Assembly: GCA_029931535.1 (NCBI GenBank)
Contig: JAQPZY010001621.1
Span: forward strand, 1,674,001-1,738,000
DNA from: Margaritifera margaritifera
Lineage: Eukaryota; Mollusca; Bivalvia; Unionida; Margaritiferidae
Reading direction: 5' to 3'
Length of the DNA stretch: 64,000 nucleotides
Part shown: positions 1-13,300 of the stretch, piece by piece
Layout: every line of letters begins with the position of its first letter
How positions within the stretch are numbered: position 1 is the first letter of the stretch
The notes under the pieces: generated by a model
Told to the model about the DNA's origin: nothing
Seen by the model: only the letters and a program-made list of their open reading frames with translations
Database searches by the model: none
Program-made: the position numbers and the translations under genes

Positions 1-3000
1 GATTTAATCTTAAAAACTTCACAACCCACAACAACTTTTCAAGAAACACTGATAAGGCCGCTGGAGGAGTTTCCATCATCATAAACAATACAACTTCTCA
101 CGGCCAAATTAAATTAATGCTACTTACTGGCTATAGCTGTTTATGTGTCCATACATAAAACTCTTACACTTTGTTCAATATATCTCCGTCAAAGCACTCC
201 AATCAATCAATTGTATCTTGACCATGTTATTGAACAGTTACCAATCAATTTTATCTTGACCATGTTATTAAACAGTTGCCAATGCATTTTGTTTTACTTG
301 GTGACTTTAAAGTCCACCATATACTTTGCGGCTGTAAAAATATCAACGAGAGAGAGGGAAGAAAATAGAAGAATTTGTTTCAAAACACAATCTTTACCTT
401 TTTAACGATAAGTCGTATATCTACCTGTACCCTGCCACAGGATCCTGCTCAGATCTGAGCAGCTGCAATCCATCTCTGTTACATGAATACTCTTGGGAAG
501 TTGGTGACGACCTCTATGGTAGTGACTACTTTCCAATATACTTAAGAAGTAGTACTACCGAACCTCAAGGGTTCTAGGGCAGAGATGGAAATTGAACAAG
601 GCAGATTGGGAAACGTTTCAGTCCCTCTGAGAATAAAATTTGATCCAATATCTAGATTTACAAAGATACTCCAGGATGTTGCTGGAGGCACAATACCAAA
701 CACTTCGGTGATTCTTAAAGGTGCCGACAAACCATGCTTTGATGATACAAGCAAAGACGCTATCAGGGAACGGAAAAAGGTCCCTAAACATTTAAATACC
801 AATCCAACAACTGAAAATCTAAATAAATACCGAATATACTGCCCTAAAGCTTGTCTTACTATTAGAGTGAGCAAGAGGAAAACATGAAGATCCTATGTCT
901 CCAGGTTGCAAGCTCGCTCCTCTATTAAATCAAAAAGAATATGGTAAGAAAAATAATTGGCAAAAATAAAAGCAGCAGTATCAAACACTTAAAAAATATG
1001 ATGAAATGGTCACGAACTTATCAAAAAATCTCAAATACATTGACGGAAACATTCTCTAAAAACTCCTCCCGACAGAATTATTCTCAAAGCTCCCCCTGTG
1101 TCAAAAACCTGAAAGAAAAGGTTCCTCTAAATTTCAATCTGCAGATAATGAAGATTACAATAACCTTTTACTTTCAGAGAACTACAATACTTTCTTGATA
1201 GAGTCCATGACACTTCAGCAGGACGAGATGATATTCAATATCAATTTTTGAAACACTTACCTGATAAAACTCTCATTACACTACCAAACATTTTCAGCAA
1301 AATGTGGGAAACTGGCGACTTACCGCAGTCTTGGCAAGAAGCAACAGTGATACCAGTACCTAAACCTGGAAAGGACCATACCGACCCTTCCAACAACCGT
1401 CCCATATCGCTAACAAACTGTATTTGCAAAACCATGCAACGGATGATTAATGAATGACTCCGCTGGTATCTCGAGTCCAACAAACTATTACAAACGTTTA
1501 ATGTAGATTCACACGCCAGCGAAGCACAATAGACTCCCATCGTATCAGACTTTAAGTATTCATTAGAGAAGCTGCGATACGAAAAGAACATATACTTGCC
1601 ATCTTTTTCGACTTGTTGAAAGCTTATGACACTATATGGAAGTACGTCATTATGAATGACCTATTCAACCTAGGTCTGAGGAGCTGCCTATCCGACCTTA
1701 TATCCAATTTTTTGAAAGACAGAAATTTTAGAGCTAAGGTAGGCAGCACCCTTTCTGAAAGCTATCCTCAGAACATGGGTGTACCTCATGGCATCATACT
1801 GCTAGTCACCCAATTCAACACGGGTGTACCTCATGGCATCATACTGCTAGTCACCCAATTCAACATGGGTGTACCTCATGGCATCATACTGCTAGTCACC
1901 CAATTCAACATGGGTGTACCTCATGGCATCATACTGCTAGTCACCCAATTCAACATCAAAATAAACAGCATATTGACATGCCTTAATCCAGGAACTGACT
2001 GCTGATTATATGTTGATGACTCTTTGCTCTACTATAGAGTATAGTACTTTTAATACTATAGATCAAAGAGTATGCATACTATTAAACGTCAACTACAGAT
2101 AAACTTAAACAGAGTTCAGAAAAGAGCCCAAACTCTATCTTGACCGTTGCTTTATTCCCGTTGTAGAGGAGACCAAAGCTTTAGGGCTTAGCTAAATTTT
2201 CTTCCCCATATTAGATACCTCAGGGACAAATGTCAAAAAGCCCTGGATTCAATACGACTCTTAGCAAATACAAATTGGAGAGCAGATCTGAATGTCTTGC
2301 TCCGGTTATACGGGTCTTTAGTAAGATCTAAACTTGACTATGGTTCGATTGTGCACAGATTAGCTTGTAAATCTTACCTGTATGGATCAGCTTGTAAATC
2401 CTGCAGATGCTTGATCCAGTACAGAACAAAGGACTTAGACGTTGTCTAGATGCTTTTAGAACTTCCCCTCCAGAAAGTCTTTATGTTGAGGCAAACAAAC
2501 ACTTTACCTCAGACGAAAAAACTGGCTCTTCATTATACTACTAAACGATCTTTCAATCCATCTAATCATCCATATGATGTGGTCTTTAGGCCCAAATACC
2601 AAACGTTGTACCAAATTTCTTTTCCGCCTATTGGCATACAAATTCGTCCTCACTTAGAAACAGCAAAAATCAATGTTGCAAATACTGCAAAATTCTATGT
2701 TCCAAAATCACCACTTTGGTTATCAAAACACCTAAAATAATATTTGATCTTTGCCAGTTCATAAAGTCCTCAACAAATCCTCCCCTTTTTCAGATTAAAT
2801 TCAATGAAATCATAGCCACATATCGTGATCACACGTCCATGTATACAGAGGGTTAAAAAGATGAAGACAAGATTGGAACTGCCGTTGCAACACCCCATGG
2901 CACTATCTCGACCTGGTTACCGGATAAAGCCTGCATTTTTTTACCTCAGAATTTACAACCGTACAAAAATCTTTGAACTACATTGAAACCTCTCAAGAAT

Positions 3001-3715
3001 AAAAAAAAAATTATAATCATCTTTTCGGATTCCCTTTCCGCACTGAAAGCTTTGTAAGACCTTAAATTTGACAATCCGTTAATATCCCAGACCTTGCAGA
3101 AACATAATTTACTCATTCAATCTGGAAAAAGTATTCTGTGTTGTTAACTGCATCGTCACATTGGTATACAGGGTAATGAAAGATCAGATAAAGCAGCCAA
3201 AGCTGCCGTTTCTGAAGAGAGATTCAATATTATATAAATCAGCATGTTATCTATACTTGGCAAAACACAAGATTAGATGGTGTATTGGACACACATACCG
3301 GACTCATTCATACCTCATGAAGAGTGAACCTCGAACAGTGGAACACATCCTTGTCGAGTGTATCGACTTTAACCATGTGAAACAGAAGTTTTTGTATTTT
3401 TTTTTTTTCAATTTTGATTTTGATAAAGGAACTTTATGGTGATGTACCACACAATAAGATCTTGGACAAATTTTGACCATATGTTTTCAGGATTTTACAT
3501 GCATTTGTTTTATATTTTAAATGACATTTTACTAAATTTTAACATCTTTACCTTTTATAGTTTATCTTCTTGTACTTCATGTTTACATTCATTTTGAAAG
3601 GTTTACTTCCCTAAAGTTTTTTCAGGGGAATTCTTCATTTTAACATTTGTAGAGCTTTACTTTTCGTTGGCACCATATAGCTACTATTGTGCTGAAGTGT
3701 GAATATGTCCACTTA
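1..3715 (+). mobile_element. Degenerate Jockey-like LINE (EN-RT-RNase H), 5' end outside window
   Basis: Broken reading frames in order match a Jockey-type non-LTR retrotransposon. The first 545 bases carry the end of an AP-type endonuclease, including LLGDF..HH and the terminal GSD.FPI region. At 1248-1457 is the RT N-terminal stretch with PVPKPGKD and NNRPISL. At 1613-1800 is a region matching the catalytic A box (DLLKAYDTIW), and YVDD lies near 2008-2020. An RNase H remnant follows at about 2850-3360, with a zinc-knuckle-like stretch (VEHILVEC). The 3' end near 3670-3710 has a 'caccatatagc' block that recurs at 8675. Many stops and frameshifts make it inactive. Clade assignment is from family knowledge; copy boundaries are approximate. 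Confidence 0.85.
1774..1954 (+). repeat. 45-bp unit x4 inside the LINE RT domain
   Basis: Four near-identical 45-bp units, each encoding GVPHGIILLVTQFN in the same frame, lie where the RT palm carries its conserved VPQG-like motif. 45 is a multiple of 3, so the duplication kept the frame. It arose in a single LINE copy after or near the time it died. Confidence 0.9.
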
Positions 3716-4884
3716 ATGTCATTGCTTAGGTTTTAAGAGCACAAGTTGATTTAAATTTTTGAAATGTGTTTTATTCTTAAGTCTTGCATTTTGTAAGGGA
3801 CTTTTAGCTTGTCATCTTTTGGTCCATTTTTCCGATGTGTATGCAAAGGATGACCATAAGATACTTTCAAACTGATCGATCGCAAAGTGTAAGAAGAGGA
3901 GTCTGTCTGAGTAAGTTGGTCACTCATTTGACCATTAAAAGTAGGTAGTTCTTCTATAAAGTCAGAAACTAGTAATTTTTTACCTCCTTGATCGTACCAT
4001 GTAAAATATTTGACAGAAATTCATACCATGAAAAATGTCGATTTAATTATAATAATATATTACCCAAATTACATATAAGATATAGGATATTTCTCTGTTC
4101 TAATCTTACACAATTGTTTTCTTCTCATATCTGTGCGATCGAAGGTTAGTGAGCACTCTTCCAGGGGAGGTAAATCTAACTGACACAAGGACCTATTGCA
4201 TTCGTAGTCTGATAGGCGGATGCATACATAATATAAAACTTTAAATGGTCCAGTCCCCCAATACGCATCATTTATTGCAAATTAGGGATCACCAAATTCT
4301 CAACGAATCGTTAAATCCTCCAGATTTATTTGATTTACTGCTTTTGTTAACCCTTTTCCATACCTGCCAACCGTGACCCAAACTATGCCCTGAATCTTAA
4401 CATATATATCGAATTCAAATTTGACACAGGAGACTGCTCTCGTGGATTTTGTTGCTGGCGAAACTCTGCTTGAGGTCATTACCACGTGAAATTAGTGATG
4501 TGATTTAATTTATCTTCATGGATGGCTTGACACGGGTAGTCCGCTTTCAGCAAGGTAACATCTACTTGCCTATCGTTGCAATACTTGTTAATTGTGAGTT
4601 TAACTGGAGCTACCGTACACCAAAGATACCATGTAAATAAAAAGGTAAGTATCCATTATTTAGATGCTAAAGACTTCTCAAATTTCAGTAATTGAAATAA
4701 CTGTTTAGACCTCCTAACTATTGTACTGGAAATGATTGACGACATATCTCCATTGTTATTATTATTATAATTATTATTAATACGAAGGTATAACCCATTG
4801 TCATCATCACTATCATCGTTAATATTGGTTCCTCTATTACATATTGCCATATCTACAAGTTTGACAGTTTTATGTAAATGTTTC
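3716..4884. other. Spacer upstream of ZP-A; no gene recognised
   Basis: AT-rich sequence without a convincing coding frame. A possible non-coding first exon of ZP-A could end at 4554 (caag followed by gtaaca), because the coding exon at 5170 begins just after a splice acceptor. No TATA box or other promoter signal was convincing. Confidence 0.4.
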
Positions 4885-5054
4885 CAGTGGCGTAGCGAGG
4901 CAAAGTGCCGACCAGGGCCAACTACCAAAGTTACGCCCCCACTCCATTCGTATTATTTATAATATATACGGTACTCTTACCAAAAATTGCCGCCCCCTAG
5001 AAAGCGCCTCCCGGGGCCATCGCCCCCTTCCCCCCCCCCCTCGCTACGCCACTG
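4885..5054. mobile_element. hAT-type MITE, 170 bp, 8-bp target duplication
   Basis: The element starts CAGTGGCGTAGCGAGG and ends with its inverse complement (cctcgctacgccactg). It is flanked by perfect 8-bp direct repeats AATGTTTC at 4877-4884 and 5055-5062. The 8-bp duplication and CAGTGGCGTAGC-type terminus are typical of non-autonomous hAT elements. It has no coding capacity. It lies about 115 bp upstream of the ZP-A start codon, so it probably sits in the last part of a 5' UTR intron or in the promoter. A second copy type is at 38546. Confidence 0.9.
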
Positions 5055-5169
5055 AATGTTTCAGTGGTAGATATCCATTATTAAAATATGGCTCCAAACG
5101 TCTCATCAGGTTTCAACAGGTTCAACATTTTTCAAATCTATTTCTACAAATTTATTGCAGATCTCCAAA

Positions 5170-6798
5170 ATGAATATATTCCAAGTTAGAGCCTTACTTC
5201 TCTTGATTTTCCTCGGCAAGGTTGGTCGAATTTGAAATTCTTTGATAGTTATTTTTTTTTCTTTTAATATTTAAATTAAATCACAACATACAACATTTTC
5301 AGTGACTCAGCTCTATGTATGTATGTATGTATGTATGTATGTATGTATGTATGTATGTATGTATGTATGTATGTATGTATGTATGTATGTATGTATAGAG
5401 GGAAGAAGAAAGAAAACATTCTGGCTGAAATTAATTTTGAGATTACATCGATGATGTAACCTCTACCATAGTTCTGTTCCATTTTATGTTTTCCATTCAG
5501 ACCTGTTATATTCCTATTTTGTACTACACATTGTGTGGGAGTATTGAGGTTTGCTCCATCTTATGCAAACATTTATTTAGCTGAATGAGAGAAAGAAATA
5601 TTTGCTAAGGCCCAAAAGCTACCATTTTTCTATGTTAGGTTTATTGATGATATTTTCTTCATTTGGACCCATTCGGAAGAAGACCTAAAATAGTTTCTTA
5701 ATTGGATGAGTAATCATCATTTATCAATTAAAATTAAAAAGAAAATTATTAAGGAAAGTATAGACTTCTTAGATGTAACAATATACAAAGGAAATAACTT
5801 TGCAAAGGGGGATAATCTGGATACTAGGGGATATTTCAAGGAAACTAACTCTCATAAGTTGCTACATGAAAATAGTTTTCATCTACGGCATACATTCAAG
5901 AGTATTGTTAAATCCGAGTTTCCGCTGGATTTGCAACGACGAACAAGACTTTCATAACGCTTGTTCGTTACTTTTTGCAGGACTGCGAGAAAAGGTTACA
6001 ACATCAGGGAAAATTAAATCGGAGGCATTAGGAAGAATAATTATTCGCAACAAAGCACAAGATATAATTCCGTTCATTGTTCATTTCAATATACATACAG
6101 CCTCTGCATCAAAGTATTCAAGAGAAAATTTTAGTGATTTGCAACAAACATTTCATGAAGCGTATGGAACATGCATTTTGGTTACAGTTTATAAAACAAA
6201 ATAAGAACATGGGGGGCATTTTAGTGAGATCCAAACTATCGATGTGTCGACAAACCTGGTTGTTTAATGTGTGAACTTAATGGTTATAAGCTGTGTGATT
6301 TTCTAATTAATCCACACATAGTACAAATCGTGAAAACATGTAGAAATTTTAAAATTAAACAACATATTTCATGTGATACGCAAAATATGATTTATGTGGT
6401 GTATTGTTAAAACTGTAAAATGCGGTATGTATGGGAAACCTAAAGAAATTTACGTGTTTGGATGGAGGAGCGTGTTTGGGTATACGACTGCAAAGACAAC
6501 TTAAACATCTGTCTAAACATTTTAGCATAAACTGCAGTAAAGATCATTTTTAAATGATTGGCATTGAGCACATCTGCTGGTCAAAAGCGGATACGAGAAA
6601 AAGAGAAGAATTATGGGTTAATCGTGTAGGAGCTGAAATTAATTTTGAAATTCCATTCCACCAACTGTGTAACCTCGATCGTATTCTTATGCATATTATT
6701 TTACTATTTTCTTATTTCTTTTTTGAAACCTTAAGTTTTATTTTTTATTTTATTTTTTACTAAACATTGTGCGGTATCATTGAGATAGATTCAGTTGG

Positions 6799-6855
<57 letters not shown>

Positions 6856-7289
6856 GTATATATTTGAAATACAAACAAGCATTTATGTAGGTAAAATGTG
6901 AAGGAATTTTACTACACTTTAGAATAGAGGGGCATCCTTGACAGTTGCAGAGACTTATAAAACATACGGTTTAACATCTTCGTACAATCTGAAGTAAAAA
7001 TCATTTGATATTCATTGCCATTAAGCACACACTATGTTGGTCTAAGGAGGGAAGAAGAAAAAAAAAATTATAGACTAAGGGGATGAAACTAATTTTGAAA
7101 TTACATCGATGATGTAAGAGGTTACATCATCGATGTAATTTCAAAATTAGTTTCATCCCCTTAATCTATAATTTTTGTTCCGTAGTTCTGTTTCATTGCC
7201 TATTTTCCTTTTATACCTGTTATATTCCTTTTTTATACTAAACATTGTGTGGGATTATTGATTTAGATTGTATAGTATCTATCTATCCA

Positions 7290-7378
<89 letters not shown>

Positions 7379-10300
7379 CTATCCATCTATCACTCTATCT
7401 GTCTATATGTCTATCTATGTATGTCTGTCCCTCTAATTATTTGTCTATCTATCTTTTCATTTTTCATCTTCGACATTAAATTAGTTTATTTTATAGAGGA
7501 AGAAACTTGCCACGAAAGAACGATTTAGGAGAAAGAACAAAGTAGGGCAAATAAAGGATTAATAAATGCAAAGCCTAAACAAATAGATCATGATATTGCA
7601 CTCTCCCTTTGGATTAAGAAGATCCTGAATGGCTCACAACTTTAGAAGCCAAAGTTTCAAAAAAGAAAAAAAAAGCACAAGAAGATAAAGCTCAATATTT
7701 TTTTTTTTAAGTTTTGCAAATGAGAGTTGTCTATTGTTTGATAGCCACGAGTATTTTATTACTATTGCTCTAATCGTTTAATGGCATAAATAAACTTTCT
7801 GTTTTATCCACAGACTCAGACCGTGTCCTCTGTAGGTAAGTTTTCTGATTTAATCTACATGGACTTATGTGTTTGAGTGAAGATATCTCGTCTCTTCTTG
7901 TGTATGCCTACATTAATATGAGCAAGTTACTGTTATTTTTATTGGTTAATTACATACTCTTGAAGTATTTGCTTATTCGGTCCAACGTGACATAGAAGAA
8001 AAATCTTTACTGCATATGAGCCTATCGGCCTTTTGCAAACATATATACAAAATTAATTTATACAAAAATGAAGTAATGGTAGACACATATATACAAAATT
8101 AATTAATACAAAAATGAAGTAATGGGAAACACATATTAAACAAAATGCAGTAGAAATCAGTATCTTCAAATCACACAGTGTAACTGAAAATGCATTAGTA
8201 TGAATCATAATCAACATTTTAAACGAATGAGTCAAAATATGAATCATTATGATTTGAATCTATGTTAACCTACACATTCTCGGAACTATACATGTCCGAA
8301 ACCAAATGTTTCTAACAGCTCGTTCATTCTTACTATCCATGAAATATATTTGCGTTTACTATAAATTCTGCATATACATATCATACCCAATATTTGTATA
8401 TTTCCTACTTCTAACATTTAAAATTATTTGTAACTAATATTTAATACTCTTAAAGAGCCTAAGTATTCAAGGAGGAAATCCCCCCCCCCTCAATTCCATT
8501 TACCCCAATTTCCCATTTACTCCAATTCCCCACTTAAATGTCATTCAGTGTAGATTGTTTAACACTTAAAATTGTTTTTCTTTATATGTGTATGTGTACG
8601 TGTGTGTGTTACCCTTTTCTGCCTTTATCTTTAATTTGTATTTCTTTTTCGGGGGACACCTACACTTACTCTGCACCATATAGCCAGTATTGTGCTGATG
8701 TGCCGTTAATCCCTATATACATGCTCTCTGACAATGGCGATAAACGGACATCTGAATATGTACCTAATTAGTCAATTATCTACTTCATTGTTTTCATAAC
8801 CAGGCCTGGCCTCTTACCTATATTTGAAAATCATGTTTTTAAGCCATTCTTTAAATGAAATGGCGAATTTTAAGTTGAAAATGAACTGATGAAAGAATGG
8901 GAACATGCAGTCGTCGTGTGAGACTAAATAAAAAGAAACGATTCAGTCTTTGATACATTCGTTACCTAGTGAATATCTCACACATATCATTTATAACACG
9001 TACTTCAATGTATAATTGTGCATGCAATAATACTCACCATAAATTGTCAAGTAAGTAATCCCGCGCTAATACAATAAATTTTAAAACTATAATTAATCAT
9101 GTTGATTTCAATACTAATCTATATAGTGGTAATTCTTCATGAAATCATCCATAATCGTAACTGTCTAATCAACCGCATTACGAATGGAACCTCTAAGTGG
9201 CAGTTAATTGAACATCCAGTTCTAGTTGATGAAGACAATACACTTGTGGTTGCACTGTACTTAAATGGTTAAAATTTCTATATTATGTGCTCATAGAATT
9301 GCGCTAATTTATTATACTTATATCATATGTATACTCTTTCCTCAGCTGTGAAGCTATTAGGTAAATTTATTTGTAAAATTTCATACAACAATGATAGGTT
9401 TCATCTATTGAATCTATCAGGTACATTTATTTGTAAAATTTCATACGACAATGATAGGTTTCATCTATTGAATCTATTAGTTGTTGCTGTCCATTGTAGC
9501 AAAGTATAACTGTGTGAGCTACCAAAATGGCAGCCTTACCATGATGTTCCGACTGGACAAGAAAGATGACGATATTGTACAAATCCGGGCTTTGAACCAG
9601 GTCACGGATCAAGTCATCGACACATGCTTCATTGTTGGTACGGGAATAGACACAAATCTGTTCCGGGTTGATATTCATATAACTGCGAACGGAATGGAGA
9701 ACAATAATTGTGGAATGACTCTTCAAACGGTACCTTGTATACCTTTATAATGTTATTAATTGTATGTTTTCATATTGGCCGTATTATACGTTCAGTGACA
9801 ATCTGATAATTTAAAAACAAACAGATTAATATTGTCGATAATCTTTTTTTTTTTTTAATCTAGGACGGTTATTATATGATAATGGTACGTTCACTGCAAC
9901 TCAGAAACAATTAGTAACTCATGGAAGCAAGGCTCTGTTACCTGTGAGTAAATATGTGACAAATATCCTGTATGTGGGAATTTCATCCTGCCGCAGATAT
10001 CCAAAACTTACATATGTACCGTATTGTAAACATGCACTAGTGGTGGATGGGTTAAACCTCCAGATGCATGATCTACTTCGAACTGGGAAGACATTTTTAA
10101 TTATACACACGATAACAGTAATTGTTTAAATGCCGCCTGGAATTATTGAAAATGAAAACTGTAGTGTAAGAGTATACTATGTATATTTGATTGAAACTCG
10201 TATGTCAATATCTAACTAATGTTCATCATTGGAAAATGACTAGTTGGAATAGTTTATATTTGGCTTTATCAGTTTGTTTGGAGGTGGGTTCAATTTGGCT

Positions 10301-13300
10301 TTATCAGGCAGTTTGGATAAATGACTAGTTGGGGTAGGTTATATTTGGCTTTATCAGCCAGTTTGGATAAATGACTAATGACTAGTTGCAGTGGTTTATA
10401 TTTGGCTTTATCAGGCAGTTTGGATAAATGACTAGTTGGGGTGGGTTTTATTTGACTTTATCAGGCAGTTTGGATAAATGACTAGTTGGGGTGGGGGTTT
10501 TTTTTGGCTTTATCAGGCAGTTTGGATAAATGACTAGTTGGGGTGAGTTCAATTTGGCTTTATCAGGCAGTTTGGATAAATGACTAGTTGGGGTGGATTA
10601 TATTTGGCTTTATCAGGCAGTTTGGATAAATGACTAGTTGGAGTGAGTTATGTTTGACTTTATCAGGCAGTTTGGATAAATGACTAGTTGGGGTGGGTTC
10701 AATTTGGCTTTATCGGGCAGTTTGGATAAATGACTAGTTGGGGTGGATTATATTTGGCTTTATCAGGCAGTTTGGATAAATGACTAGTTGGGGTGGGTTC
10801 AGTTTGGCTTTATCAGGCAGTTTGGATAAATGACTAGTCGGGGTCGGTTATATTTGGTTTTATCGGGTAGTTTGGATAAATGACTTGTCGGGGTGGGTTA
10901 TATTTGGTTTTATCGGGCAGTTTGGATAAATGACTAGTTGGGGTGGGTTATATTTGGCTTTATCAGGCAGTATGGATAAACGACTAGTTGGGGTGGGTTA
11001 TATTTGGCTTTATCAGGCAGTTTGTATAAATGACTAGTTGGGGTGGATTATATTTGGCTTTATCAGGCAGTTGGAATAAAATGTGAATTTTTGGAATTGT
11101 TTCAAATAAATAGTAAATGATAACTTCATTCAGGGTCTGAATTCTAAGTTTAGCTCTTCACCAAAATATACCTTATATAATCACTTTATAGTGTTATGTA
11201 TGATGTTTATATGATATTATAAATATTTTAGGAAATTATAAATGTTTCTTCACTTTAATATTTGCTTAAATCTTAATGTTATCAGGAAAAACATGTATAA
11301 CTAGTGTCCTTGAATTAGGTTGTTTTGATCAATATAATATTTTCTCAATTTGAAGGTCAAGGTTGAATTTTGTTTACAAGTAAAATTCGATTAAGATGAC
11401 ACATGTTCTAGAACATTCTGTCATGTGACCAATCTTTATATATGCCATGTTTGGTGGACATTTATTCAGTTTTGACATTACCATCAGTCTTGTAAAGAGC
11501 TATTACAGTTGTGAAAATTCATTCCAAATTCTAAGAGAGGAATTATTTTAAATATTCATTGGATTATAACAGTGCTCATAAACTTTTGGATTTTGGATTT
11601 TTAATTGATGATTTTGGAATTTATGTGAACTTATTCAAAGATTTTGGAATACTTCATTTTGACATCAGCACATCAAGATTACTAGTACATCAGGACTTTG
11701 GAGACCATTAGCACATCATAACATTCAAGGACACAGCCGTGAATTTGGAACATTCTATATTTAGGACTTGTGATTAGAACAATCATTCTTATTGGATTAT
11801 TAGGATTTCAAAACACATTACTGTAAGTGACTTTTTGATTTTTCATTTTAATTATCTAGTAATAAATTGCTTGTTGATTTTTTACTTGATTTGTTGGTTT
11901 CACTTTCTTTCTGTTACATTTTTCTTAGACCATAGAGTCGTAACAATAGATGTTCATGAAATGCAGTAAATACCAGCAATATATTAGTAAAACCAGATCA
12001 TTATCTGAACACTCGGTGGCTCAGAGCTTAGAGTGCCAGACTCGTGATTGTAAGGGTGCGGGTTCCAATCCTACCATCGAATCAGCTTGGTTTGTATCTG
12101 GGCAATACACTTTACTTCCATTACCTCGATACTAAATAACCTCCGTGTGTTGATGTGCCGTAAAACACCAAAACCAAAGCAAACCCTTCACAATTTAGCT
12201 AATTGAACTATGACGTCATTTGAAATTCCAATGTTATTGAAGATGAGATTAATTTTATTCTATATTGTGAAAAATATAAAAACTTGAGAGAAACAAATAT
12301 TAAACGATAATACAATAATGCCTATGTTAAAAAACTCATACACCCCTTCTTCATAAAAAAATATGTAAAAAAAAAACTTTCTCTGTAAATCAATTAAAGT
12401 CAATTGGTACATTCTCGTGTAATTGTTTATTTTTTATTGTTTACTTGCACTTGTGCTGTACTGTTTGTGTTACTTCTGTTTTGTCAATCAGCCGTATAGC
12501 TTAAGACAAATAAGGAATGAATTAGTTAAAACTTAAATTGTTTTATCTCAAGTCCGATTGTTCTGGCCTGAGGCAACGCCCGATGACCTAACCAAACGTG
12601 GGCCAAGTCAACCGACGGAAGACGTATATAAAGACAAACAGAAAAACGCCCATTTAATAACATTTTAATGAATCATCTTAGTTTAATGTTATAATACTAA
12701 CGTCTTTATGTACCGTAATTACATAACACGCAATCCTTTTATGACTTGTGTGATACATTGAAAACTGCCAAAACAATGTAATGGTAAAAGCAGATTTTAT
12801 ACTGGACTTCAGCAGTACCCCGTGCGTGTGCTTTATACAGGCAATAGACAGCTCTAGGGGCTTTCTACAGGCAATAGACAGCTCTATGTGCTTCATACAG
12901 GCAATAAACAGCTCTAGGGGCTTTATACAGGCAATAGACAGCTCTAGGGGCTTTATACAGGCAATAAACAGCTCTATGGGCTTTATACAGGAAATAGACA
13001 GCTCTATGGGCTTTATACAGGCAATAGACAGCTCTATGTGATTCATACAGGCAATAAACAGCTCTAGGGGCTTCATACAGGCAATAAACAGCTCTAGGGG
13101 CTTTATACAGGCAATAGACAGCTCTAGGGGCTTTATACAGGCAATAAAGAGCTATAGGGGCTTTATACAGGCAATAAACAGCTCTAGGGGCTTTATACAG
13201 GCAATAGACAGCTCTATGGGCTTTATAAAGGCAATTAACAGCTCTAGGGGCTTTATACAGGCAATATACAGCTCTAGGGGCTTTATACAGGCAATATACA

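Larger units (their letters stand above)
5397..7290 (+). mobile_element. Penelope-like retroelement fragments, three partial copies in tandem
   Basis: The main copy (about 5585-6800) encodes broken Penelope-type [11 protein letters not shown], then [10 protein letters not shown] and [12 protein letters not shown], then a GIY-YIG endonuclease remnant ([23 protein letters not shown]). Two 3'-end fragments flank it: 5397-5600 and about 6900-7290. All three share the terminal block (gaaattaattttga, then 'cattgtg.gg'). Copies 2 and 3 run into CTAT repeats, and copy 1 lies beside a TATG array. Frameshifts and stops mean that none is functional. The tandem partial arrangement is characteristic of Penelope-like elements. 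They sit in ZP-A intron 1 in sense orientation. Confidence 0.85.
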
